A stretch of DNA of 64,000 bases from Diospyros lotus. Taxonomy: Eukaryota > Streptophyta > Magnoliopsida > Ericales > Ebenaceae. Below, piece by piece: positions 54,507 through 64,000 of the stretch; position 1 is the stretch's first letter; each line of letters begins with the position of its first letter. The translations under genes and the position numbers were made by a program. Below the pieces are notes generated by a model that ran no database searches, was not told where the DNA came from, and worked only from the letters and a program-made list of their open reading frames with translations. The DNA lies in contig NC_068352.1 of the NCBI RefSeq assembly GCF_014633365.1, positions 34,071,310 to 34,135,309 of the forward strand, given 5' to 3'.

Positions 54507-56298
54507 CTAGGCCAACCAGTCCAGGATGGGGCAGCACTTAAAAAATCCCCCAAACCGAGAGGAACGAAGGCAACTGTCATCGGAAAGATCTCGGCCTGGA
54601 AAAATGGACTCCGAGGTTAGCTTGGGCCGTGGTTGCTGAGGGTCGGTCCACTGCAGTTCGAAATTCATGAGAGGACCGTGGAAAAGATTGTCACTACTTG
54701 CTGCAACTGCTGGCACCTCTTCGATTTCTCCCACAGTCTTTTTGCCCACTCGATGTATGTTTTCCTCCTGTGATTGGACTGAAGACCCGGCTCCAGGTTG
54801 CTGAGCCGGTAGTAGCAATGCGCTTGATGCAGTTTTGCACTTCATCTCCATCAGATTCATGCATTGCAGTAGCTCCTCCTAAAAAGACCAGATGTTCTTC
54901 TATATCAATTGACATAAACAGTGGAGAGAAAGTAAATTAATTAATTTGATACACACCGGCTCTGATTTTGAATATTTGAGATTATTACCTGGCTTACAAA
55001 TTCGCTAGATGAAACGGTCACTTTGAGCTCTTCAAATCGTGATGGAAACAGCTTCAATGAAGTAGTTAGAACCGCAGATGCCGCTATTATTGATGGCTTG
55101 AACTGAGTAAATTCGATCTCTGCCAATATGAAATTACGCTTAATAATGTAGCAAGCTCATTACTGAGCAGGGAAAAAATTCGAACAGAACATTGTCAAGA
55201 ACCATAAGAAGGAATTCAAGGTCCAAGAGTTGTTTTCTCAAGGGATTAAACCTGCTTGACCTCTGATGATAATCTCATAAACAGATCGCTGATTGGGCGC
55301 TAGATTCCACGGCGTCAGGTTCAGCAGTGACATGAAGTATTTTGCAAAGCATATCGGAGTCAGTGATAGCATTCGCCATTGCAATGCATTGAGTATGTGA
55401 AACTCCATTTTTCTGAAGGAAATCCTATCCAAACGCAATTTTCTTGCTGTCTGTGTAAATCATTAATAATTAGTAATTAAATCATACGATCAATTCCTTG
55501 GAAAAAGGCATACTAATCCAAAAATCAGAAAAGAAAAGGGAATGCTAACATGTCTAAATTCTGAATCAAATGGACAAAAAATGACAGTTCCAATTACCAT
55601 AAATAGATCAGCGTTGAAGGACTTAATCCTCATCTTCCAAGCAATTGTAAGGCAAGATATCACGAGAAGTATCGCATTTTCCTCATCAGTTGAAGTGACA
55701 ACTCTCTGTCTCAGCGAGTACAATTCATAGACGAAAAACATTTCCAATCAGTCAAAAACTATCAAATACCATCAAATGCTATATATATTAAAAAAAAAAA
55801 AACTATCAAATGCAAAGCATATGTCTCGTTGTTGAGAACATGCATGAGAGAAAAGAAAATAAAAAGAACTTTGAAACTGAAACTATTGAGCACATTCTAT
55901 CGGAAAAATATATAGAGTTTTTTCTCCTAAATTTACCGGCAATTCATGCCTTGAAATGAAGCGATCGAAGTAGTTCAGCGCAAGGTAAGGCACAAAAGCA
56001 TCAAAATTCTCACACTTCGAGATCTATAAAAAGAGAAAATGAAATATTCAAATTATGACTTCAGAAATCCATAGAGTAATATATAAGAGATTAAACAAGA
56101 AAATGCTGATATATACAAATTAAGAGATGAAGATATATCTATTTTCACCTCTTCGATGAAAGACACAGCAAACTGACGGAAATTTGCAATGTTCCTGTTC
56201 TGGAAGTAGCCTTCAGAAGCCATGAACACTGACTCGACTGCGAAGAGTTTGCGGAATGATTGGAGTTCGTGTTCTTGAAGCGGCGGATCGTACTGCAT
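54507..56298 (-). CDS. D-type cyclin, D6-like
   Basis: Six exons (minus): 56149-56298, 55937-56023, 55598-55705, 55252-55450, 54989-55119, 54507-54878; all GT-AG and in frame, 348 residues. D cyclins activate CDKA kinases at the G1/S step in the nucleus. The N-terminal cyclin box is clear: FRQFAVSFIEE, FVPYLALNYFDRFISRHELP, ISCLTIAWKMR, FRKMEFHILNALQWRMLSLTP. The C-terminal cyclin fold follows (FKPSIIAASAVL), then a Ser/Gln-rich tail. The short N-terminus and the wording of the first blocks are closest to CYCD6, a SHORTROOT/SCARECROW target in Arabidopsis. No LxCxE retinoblastoma-binding motif is seen in the N-terminus. Splice sites are predicted from sequence only. Confidence 0.82.
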
Positions 56299-56398
56299 TC
56301 TTCTGTCTTGTTTGGTTGTACGCCTTTTAGAGCTTTTTTGTTCCAGAGAAGGAAATGAATTGCTATTGGCGAGAATGATGAGAAAGTATGGTTTGTAA

Positions 56399-56410
56399 CT
56401 TTATATAGAG
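56399..56410 (-). promoter_or_regulatory. TATA box of the cyclin gene
   Basis: Minus strand CTCTATATAAAGTT, about 105 bases before the start codon. Confidence 0.6.
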
Positions 56411-57825
56411 AGGCTATATGATGGTTTACACTAAGCTGGTGATGTCGGTTACGCAGGTGTTCAAGATTTAGCAAAAAATTGGATATTGCCTGAGCGCGCG
56501 AAAATTTAAATTCTGCCACTATGCGAGCTGACTCACCAACGAGCATACGAGTTGTACGTATTTCGCCCGAAAGTATCAGCCTATCAGGAACGTAAACATC
56601 TGTTTCTTCGTATTTTTTTTGGCCTAGTGTGAAATTTGCCACTATTTAGGATCTAAGAATTAAATTGATTATTGTGATTTAAATGAGTTAAATAAATTAT
56701 TATTTTTTTATAAATAGAATTTAGTTCTTATTTTAACACCACTAGACAATAGTTTAAATTATACCGTCATCTACAATTAACTTAAGTCTTATTTATGAAG
56801 GGTGAGTGAATTATTTTGTCCATTTTAAAATTCAGTACTCAATTTAATTATTAGGCTAAAGTGTCGTAACCAAATTGATACCATTTTTTTCACAAAAAGT
56901 TAATTTTAAAAGGACAAAGTGCCCAATGGACCATTATATTTTGTCTTCAAGGCCAAATTTACTACTTATCTTTAAAATAAGCCACTAATTTTTCATATAG
57001 GAAACTGTTTGCTCTTCATTTTCAGATTTAAGAATGTTTAATTTCTTGTGAAGTCAAAAGTTAATTTTACTTTTTAAAAAAAAAGTTAATCAAGAATTAC
57101 CTAATAATGGGCACTTAAAAAACATCAAAATAGTAACAATATAATCTCTCTAGGTAGTGAACCACGTAACTAAACAATCATTGCAAGAAAATTTCATGTA
57201 ATTTTATATTGTTGCTAAGTTTACACAAGTATTTAAAGAAATGCATAAGTTTACATAAATATTTATTCAAACACTACGAATAAAAATAAATCTCTTCACA
57301 CATTGTAAGAATCTTTTTTTCAATTTCTTGTGACACACAAATTGACATTTTTTTATCATCAACGTCCTTATGCATGAAAGGCACAGAAACAAAAAAATCG
57401 TAAATTTTCATATACATTTTCACAAATCAATTACTATAATTTTAGGATTTTAAAAATAATTTAAAAAAAAAAAAGGAATAGAAAGAGAAGCATCAAATCA
57501 CTTATTGAACTTTAAAATGTGTCAAACAAAATAAGCAACCAAATACAAAAAGAGACACACACATAAATATATTAACAGGTAAGACCTTTAGGACTACTCA
57601 TCAGGTGGAACGAGACGGGCGAGATCTCACCTTTTTCCTGTACACAAGCTCGCTCGTAATCCTTTGGCCAAGCAACAAAAAGAGATGGTTTACAAAAATA
57701 CACACCCTCTCTTCTCCACCAAACGTGTAAATGAACAAGATCGGTCCTATAAATGCTACAGGTATTGCGAAATCTCTTTCCCACTGCCTCAATATACATG
57801 ACTATATAAACTAAAAACGGAAATA
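56411..57825. other. Intergenic DNA between the cyclin gene and the myosin gene
   Basis: Contains the cyclin promoter on the left and the myosin 3' UTR on the right (about 57560-57825). The rest is AT-rich without genes. Confidence 0.5.
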
Positions 57826-60816
57826 CTACAACCCCCCTCTTCTGATTTTCTTTCCCCACCAGTTCCGACGGCTTTTCTCTGGTTCTGAATGCCCAATTTT
57901 GTGAAGTTTGGTTTTAATCTCCCGTAACCGAGACTTGTAATCTCTCTTCCATATCACAAACTTGAGTTTCAGCTTCTGAAGCTCTTCCTCTGGTCGCCCT
58001 GATTTGACCTCTATAATGGATTTGGCCTCATTATCAAAATCCTGCTTCTGGTGCTCAAATTCGTTCACTAGATGGTACACAACATCCAAACCACCATTAA
58101 TCTCTCGCCCAGCTACATCTCTCCCAGTATTAGAGAACTTGATGGGCATGTTTCCACCGGGAGTTTGTGCTCCCATGGACATTGTATCCTCAGAATCATA
58201 ATGGCAAGGTGACAGAGAACCATCTTGCCTTCCAGGTTGACCACTGGCAGCAAGACTCTTCCTGGCTGCATCCAAACTCACCTTAAGAAAAATATTTTCA
58301 GTCAGATAAGTCACGGATTTGACATACTCCCCAGTGATATGCCTTCAACCAGTTTGAAAGAACTACACAGGGCATTTTCCTTCAAACGGAGTATATGAGC
58401 AACTGATACTAAATGGAATCAATGAAAAAGGGCATGCGTTTCATTATTGAAGTTATTTGTAAACATTAGAATCCATCTCCTTCGAACATAATTGCAATAC
58501 TGCCCAAATAATCTATTTTTAGACTTTTAGCTTAAACTGAATATTAGGTAACTATAAATTTGAAGTGAAACTTAATACTGAGCTCAGCTCACAAGGAAAA
58601 AGCGGTCTCGTCAAGGGAACTATCAGAGTACACAGGAAGTTTGACAACCATACAAAGTTTTACTAGCTTGTATTATTTTTGTCCCTTTGCATTGCCAGTG
58701 ACCATTAATTTTGCACTGAAGGCAACACAATAGTCCTTGACTAAATCTGGTCGTTCATTGCAACACTAAGTTGAGCGAAAGACCTATTTAAGCAATGAAC
58801 TGGGGTACAACCTAATATATTTATTTGACTCTCCCATAAGGATGTCCAAAATTATGTCACAATGTCAGAATAAAAAAAAATGACGCAATCATGGCAAGAC
58901 TAAAAGGGGATTTAGAGCCTATCCGAGTAAATACAATGTTAACAGAACAACCACAATATATAGAGACGTTGCTAATGGATTCTACTTCCTTTTTTCCATA
59001 TCTAATAAGTCCTAGTAAATCTTTTCTTCCTTCCTTGCTATTTCCTTTAGCTAAAGGTGATTTCGGATGTCCCAGGACATGCAATAACATATTTAAATTT
59101 GCTCGGACATGAAAGCCTAAGAAAATGAAGGATCCACAACTGATGGTCCCAAGATCTTTGTTATCAAGATCCAATAATGATGGTTCCTTGTCCAGTAGAT
59201 CAGTTATTAATTTAAAGGAGTTGGCGAGTTGCAGCCATCAGTCAGCATCTTTCTCTAAATTACAGTTTCATATGGCTAGCACATAACCTTGTAGATTTAC
59301 TTATGTCTATTCACAAGGGCAGAACTTACTTGTAAAGATACCATTTGCTTCTGCCACATCTCCTCCATGGATCGCATTTTTGCCTCATATTCTGACCATC
59401 GCTTCTCATATTGCTGCAGTTTCTCCCTCAATGCTGCATTCTCTTGCTCCTTTAACCCCAGGGTAGCTTCTGCCTTTAAAACACGCCTCTGAAGCTCTTC
59501 TAGAACTGAAGGAAGAAAGGTTTCTTGCAATATCTCCTGATAAATTTCCAAAGAACCAAAAAGCACAGAAACATTACTTAATTCTCTCTATTCCTGAGTT
59601 AGTTACACTAACTTAGATATTCATGCATTAAAAGCACCCTTACAAGCAGTAGTATATGGAACTGTACTCCAACACCTATAACGATGTTCCCTACATCACT
59701 GCACACCCACACTGAGAGAGAGAGAGAGAGGGGGGGGGGGGGGGGGGTGCAATTGACAAAAATAAGCCCCCCTAGCAGAAAGTTAGGAAGCCCCTCTTTC
59801 CCTCTTGCAGGATTATTTCAGCAAATAAGCTTGCCCACCCCTCTGCCTTTGTTCGGGAGGTAGCAGCAATAGTAACAATAGAAACAACACAATGGCACCC
59901 CCCTAACCCCCACTACACTCACAACTCAAAACATGACTCATTTTCAGCTCAATGTCTGTATTAAAAAATAACTAATCAGCACTATTATTTAACCAAGACT
60001 AAAAACAGTAACTAGCTATAAGTCTGAACGACCAATTAGATTCCCTTTGATTTTGGATGCGAACGTCAATGGAATATCTAACATTTTAGTCATTCAACCT
60101 ACGGCATTACCTTGATAAACAAAAGAAAACTCTGTTTCATCCTATTTTCGGTCTTTATGGTCATTATATAGAGATGATTAGCAAGCTAGAATCCATGCAG
60201 CAGACCCCACCAAGTGGGATTAAGGATTGTGTGCTGCTGCTATTGTCTATCCTATATTCAAACTCTATTAGTTGTAAATTCATGCTTTGGCTTTTCAGGT
60301 TGTGATTCTCATAGATCTTAACCCAATTGAATGTTTCCTAGTATAAGAAAGCTGCAAGAGTTTATTATACATATTTTGTCTTTGGGGCAACCACCATGTG
60401 TGAGGGAGGAAGTTGGAACCAAATACTATAATGCAACTGTTTGTATAACAGGAATGATGCAACTCCAAGAAAAAGAGAAAGATCCTTGTCAATGATAGAT
60501 ATATCACAGTAGATTACCTTAACTTCTGCACTTTTCCTCCCTGGCTTTTGCCTTGTGTTATCAGGAATTGATTTCTTCAATCTCTTCTGGTAATTAAAAT
60601 GGCTTCGAGCTAACCACCCTCGAATTACTGCAGGAAAAAAAACATTAGTAGAGGAAGGCAATTTAATAGCAAGGCACTTGTCCAATGAATAGCATAAATT
60701 ACCAGATTGTAAATGGATGATTGCAGAGAGCTGCTCTTCAAGTGTTCTGCGAGCAGTTTGCTCCTTCAACTTTATTAATAATCCATACTCTGTTCTATGA
60801 TTTTCACCACGTACAA
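57826..60816 (-). CDS. Class VIII myosin, 3' part of the gene (IQ region, coiled coil, tail)
   Basis: Exons (minus): 60703-60816, 60518-60627, 59330-59536, 57826-58281; GT-AG and in frame, about 295 residues to the stop. Class VIII myosins are plant actin motors found at the plasma membrane, plasmodesmata and endosomes. The parts seen are IQ motifs (VRGENHRTEYGLL; VIRGWLARSHFNYQKR), a coiled coil (VLEELQRRVLKAEATLGLKEQ, YEKRWSEYEAKMRSMEEMWQKQM) and the class VIII tail (LVNEFEHQKQDFDNEAKSIIEVKSG, LKFVIWKRDYKSRLREIKTKLHKIGH, WWGKKI). The first exon begins in mid-codon after an acceptor TTACAG, so the motor domain is encoded further right, beyond the gypsy insertion and the window edge. If that insertion is intronic, the gene may still be functional. 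Confidence 0.85.
58282..59329 (-). other. Myosin intron
   Basis: Between the coiled-coil exon and the last exon. The open stretch at 58891-59112 (plus strand) reads protein-like but I do not recognise it; it could be a transferred fragment. Confidence 0.6.
59537..60517 (-). other. Myosin intron with a mixed (GA)n/G-tract
   Basis: Contains GAGAGAGAGA followed by a run of about 18 G at 59715-59748. No gene seen. Confidence 0.6.
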
Positions 60817-61136
60817 CTGTAAGATGATAGTAACTTCTATTACATATGTAAAACCCATGCCATATTAAAAATGAAAGAAGGCGGGATTCTTATTCAAATA
60901 ACTCAAGAAATCATTGAACAGTGCAGTCTCTAATCCAAGATCGTTCTTATATCTTCATAGCCTAAATATGTTTCCAGACAACAGTTTTATGTGCTCCTCA
61001 ATAGATGTCATCTGTTCTATTTGCTCAGAATGGAACATAGGTATAAGGATATTGATAAGTCACCAAATGTCCCAAAAGTTTAACCATTTGACACAGACAA
61101 CATGAAAATAATTAGTCTACTGATAGGGCCCCTGTT
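60817..61136 (-). other. Myosin intron up to the gypsy insertion
   Basis: No exon of the myosin motor can be recognised between the acceptor at 60817-60818 and the LTR. Confidence 0.5.
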
Positions 61137-61447
61137 TGTCACACATACCAGCGACGTAAAATGAAAGGAGACGCAGGGGCAGTTCAGGAAAAAGACAAAA
61201 GAGCAGAAGAATCACGTGCGGTTGGGGGAGAATAACAAACTCATGTGGCTGCAATAGACTAGGGAATACATATAAAAGGCAGAGAAAAGGAGAGAGATGT
61301 AGCTAGAGAACTCGGAAGAAGTTTTGGAAGAGAAGGGCCCTCTCGAATAGGCAATTATCTGTTTTTTTTTTTTTTTTTTTCCATCTGTTCGTTCATATCC
61401 TTGTAATTGGAGAATTTCTATCATTTTGTTATTGAGATTCTATTGTT
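61137..61447 (+). repeat. 5' LTR of the gypsy element
   Basis: Starts near TGTCACACATACC and ends before the primer site. It has a TATA box ACATATAAAAGG at about 61267-61278. Exact ends are uncertain because the second LTR is outside the window. Confidence 0.5.
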
Positions 61448-61448
61448 T

Positions 61449-61460
61449 TGATATTAGAGC
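61449..61460 (+). other. Primer-binding site (initiator tRNA-Met type, degenerate)
   Basis: TGATATTAGAGC differs at two bases from the standard TGGTATCAGAGC. Confidence 0.6.
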
Positions 61461-61470
61461 ACTAATCCAT

Positions 61471-62348
61471 GGGAGTGACCATCTCTAAGAGAGTGGGAGA
61501 ACTGGAGGGAAAGATTGGAAAGTTACCATCAACAGATGGAGGGGCAAATGGAGAGACTGCAGGTGGGACTGGAATCAATGAAAACTGAATTTCAGAGGGT
61601 GCAAAATATAGAGAAGAACATGGCGGTGATGTTGGATTCAATTTATTGATGGCGAAATGGGAGGGGCAGGAAAAAGAGAGGAAGGGAAAGCGCGGTAGGG
61701 AAAACAAACCTCCAAATTCCTCCTTATCAACTGAGTTGATGCCGGATACAAGAGGGAAAAGTGGAGAAGTAGGCAGTGGAATTGATGAAATCTGGAGACA
61801 GGAAACACATTGTAGGCGGTTGGAGATGTCAATTTTCGAGGGTGATGATCCGGATGGATGGGCTTTCAAGGCTGAGTGTTACTTTGCTATAAACCAACTG
61901 ATGGAGACTGAGAAATTGGAGTCCACAATTCTGTGTTTTGAAGGAGGAGCCCTTTCGTGGTTCCAGTGGGAGCAAAGGAGACGAAGGGTGAGAAGTTGGG
62001 AGGAACTAAAGGGGCTGTTGAGGAATTGGTTCCGGTCTATGCAAGAAGGCTCCGTAGAGGAGAAATTTCTAGCTCTTCGACAATGGGGATCCGTCAAGGA
62101 CTACCGACTTTGCTTTGAGACGTTAGCATCGCCGATTGAAGATATGCCCAAAGCTATATTGGAGGGGCATATCATTAATGGGCTCAAACCGGAGATACGG
62201 GCTGAAATCATAGTGTTAAGGCCTACTAGACTGGAGAATATCATGGATATGGCCCAGAGGAATGAGGACAAGAATCAAGTGCTCCAAGGAAACCATTTGG
62301 GTTACAGCCCAAATAAGGTGAAGACACTGTTGAAAATGCCTCAGCAAC
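61471..62348 (+). pseudogene. Gag remnant of the gypsy element
   Basis: The reading starts MGVTISKRVGELEG at 61471 but meets a stop near 61586. A coiled-coil segment (QMEGQMERLQVGLESMKTEF) continues in another frame, and the main gag (from about 61646: IFEGDDPDGWAFKAECYF, GALSWFQWEQRRR, LASPIEDMPKAILEGHIING) in a third. At least two frameshifts are needed, so it is dead. Confidence 0.75.
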
Positions 62349-62698
62349 TGTTATAATGTTGAAGCAGAATTGAAGATAATCTGGAAATCTATCTTACAGC
62401 TGGCTTTAGGAGAGGAAAAATAGGAGCAGAAGTAGCTAACTTAGTTGATAAAAGAGTTAGTTATAGTCCTAAGTTTAAGGCTTCTGTTATGATTTTTTTT
62501 TTTTTGTTTAGCTGTAGTTAAAGTTCTTCAGTTAATTAGTTCCTATATTTTAGGATATTATGGATGAATTATGTAGCAATTCAGTTAAGGTTTGATGTAT
62601 TTAAACAATCCTAGAGACTCAATAAAATTGTATCTGTGATTTGCCTCCATTTTGTGAATTCCCTTTGCTGTGTTATACTTCTGTTTTCTTAGTTATCA
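62349..62698. mobile_element. Solo LTR inserted in the gag of the gypsy element
   Basis: The 350-bp block begins TGTTATAATG and ends TTAGTTATCA (TG...CA). It contains a late AATAAAATTGTATCTGTGA (polyadenylation-like) and interrupts gag between the matrix-like part and the zinc knuckle. Flanks are GCAAC and CCAAC (4 of 5 equal). Confidence 0.6.
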
Positions 62699-63700
62699 CC
62701 AACAGACACCCTCAGCCCCAACCCCTAATATGTAGAGATTTCCATTATCTCCACCTTCGAATCCTCCCAAAACTACAACAGTTAGCCAAACCAACCATTC
62801 TGATCACTAGCCACCGGAAAATTGAGCACCCCACCCTTCAAATGATTGAGTGAAAGTGAGCTACAAGCAAAGCATGCAAAGGGATTATGTTTTCGTTGCA
62901 ATGAGAAGTATTCTATTGGGCATAAATGTAGGAACAAGGAGTTACAAGTGATGGTTATATATGAGGAAGAAAGGGAAGAAGAAGAAGAAGAAGAAAAAAT
63001 AGAGCGAGCCGAGGCAATCGAGAATTCTGAGGAATTGGAAGACACAGTTAAAGTTGGAGAAATGGTAGAGTTATCATTGAATTCAGTAGTGGGGTTAACA
63101 CCTCCCCATACGATGAAGGTTAAGGGGAAAATAGAAGGCCAGGAAGTGGTGGTCTTAATCGATAGTGGAGCTTTCCATAACTTCATAGCCTCATAGCTGT
63201 TGATCTAGTGCAAAAATTGGGACTTTTACAGACACAAACTTGAGGCTACAGTGTGATCATGGGCTCGGGCATGGCGATACAAGGGGCTGGAGTTTGTAAG
63301 GGGGTGACCTTATCGTTGCAAAATGTGGAGATAGTCGAGGACTTCCTGCCATTAGAACTAGGAAGCTCTAATGTTATTCTGGGATGAAATGGTGAGCCAC
63401 ACTTGGGGAAACACAGGTGGATTGGGGCTCGTTAATTATGAAGTTTAGAGTAGGGGACACGACTATCACATTGCATGGGGATCCCAGCCTTAGCAAAACA
63501 TTAGTAATTTTGAAGTCAATGATGAAGGCATTCCGCGAAAATTGAGAGGGAGTGCTTCTAGAATTGGGAAGTTTGATGGCTAAAGTAAAAGAGGCGAGGG
63601 TGGAAGTCCCTGACAGTCTGCAAAAGGTGTTAACGGAATTTAAGGAAGTCTTTGAGGAGCTGTGTGGACTTCTCCCACACTAGAGGTGGGATCACACTAT
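62699..63700 (+). pseudogene. Zinc knuckle and protease remnant of the gypsy element
   Basis: 62846-63196 shows the CCHC box (LCFRCNEKYSIGHKC), an acidic linker and the protease active site VVLIDSGAFHNFIAS with an intact DSG. A stop and frame changes follow (for example near 63196 and 63388). Confidence 0.75.
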
Positions 63701-64000
63701 TGCACTGCAACCCGAGAGTTATCCGATAAGCGTGAGACCTTACTGCTATCCTCACCTCCAGAAAAATGAAATTGAAAAGCTAGTTTGGGAGATGTTGGCA
63801 ACAGGGATCATTAGGCCGAGCATTAGCCCATTTTCCAGTCTCGTGTTGCTGGTCAAGAAGAAGGATGGTGGGTGGAGATTTTGTGTGGACTACAAAGCTT
63901 TAAACAAGGTAACTACCCTGATAAATTCTCAATCCCAGTCATTGAAGAACTCTTAGATGAACTAAATGGGCTTGCGGTTTTTTCTAAGTTAGATTTGAAA
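63701..64000 (+). pseudogene. Reverse transcriptase start of the gypsy element (truncated by window edge)
   Basis: 63732-63916 shows the N-terminal reverse transcriptase ([33 protein letters not shown]). After about 63918 the expected continuation ([18 protein letters not shown]) is in another frame, so a one-base frameshift is present. Confidence 0.8.

Larger units (their letters stand above)
61137..64000 (+). mobile_element. Decayed Ty3/gypsy element, chromovirus-like, running off the right edge
   Basis: Plus strand: LTR (61137-about 61447), a primer site resembling initiator tRNA-Met (61449-61460), gag with frameshifts, a solo LTR insertion (62349-62698), a zinc knuckle, protease and the start of reverse transcriptase. 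Gag and reverse transcriptase wording ([31 protein letters not shown]) fits plant chromoviruses, but the chromodomain would lie outside the window. Orientation is opposite to the myosin gene. Confidence 0.75.

Noticed and set aside
1..64000. CRISPR arrays, bacterial operons, prophage
   Set aside because: None seen; all repeats are explained by eukaryotic transposons, minisatellites or microsatellites.

Overview
This is a stretch of nuclear DNA from a flowering plant, almost certainly a eudicot. It has AT-rich intergenic DNA, spliced genes with GT-AG introns, plant-only gene families (a THESEUS1-type receptor kinase, a D-type cyclin, a class VIII myosin, a Bet v 1-family protein), and heavy, nested transposon loads. 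I cannot name the species from the sequence.

Layout. 1-21833 is an old, broken Tat-lineage Ty3/gypsy element (minus strand, with an antisense gene on the plus strand). It is split by a young 13.8 kb Athila-like Ty3/gypsy element at 1247-15092 (minus strand), which has near-identical 2.07 kb LTRs and a 5-bp target duplication. 22141-30539 is an apparently complete Mutator-like (MULE) transposon with imperfect inverted termini, a 10-bp target duplication, a four-exon FAR1/FRS-type transposase gene and a small CCHC+GRF zinc-finger gene. 30550-32900 holds a hAT-like remnant and low-complexity DNA. 34982-37525 is an intact THESEUS1-like receptor kinase gene. 38720-42772 is a second Tat element that has lost pol. 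45886-46894 is a hAT-like non-autonomous element. 47499-48120 is a two-exon phytohormone-binding-protein-like gene. 49412-52330 is a copia relic whose LTR carries an 816-bp hAT insertion with a perfect 8-bp duplication. 54507-56298 is a six-exon D-type cyclin gene, closest to D6. 57826-60816 is the 3' part of a class VIII myosin gene. From about 61137 to the right edge there is a decayed chromovirus-like gypsy element, itself hit by a solo LTR; it apparently sits in a myosin intron.

Main discovery. Downstream of its intact gag-pol, in the slot where Athila relatives carry an env-like gene, the young Athila-like element carries two extra intact genes in sense orientation. One (5132-5791) is an intron-less, full-length LOG-family protein (cytokinin riboside 5'-monophosphate phosphoribohydrolase type). 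The other (5959-6504) is a 181-residue basic cysteine-rich protein whose layout recalls the nucleic-acid-binding cysteine-rich proteins of carlaviruses. A TATA-bearing candidate internal promoter, candidate splice sites and a 45-bp repeat family surround them. The reading I favour is a retrotransposon that picked up a two-gene host-modifying cassette (cytokinin activation plus a nucleic-acid-binding regulator).

Limits: all alignments and counts were done by eye. Family calls rest on motif recognition, exon structures on splice-site and reading-frame logic, and no database search was possible.
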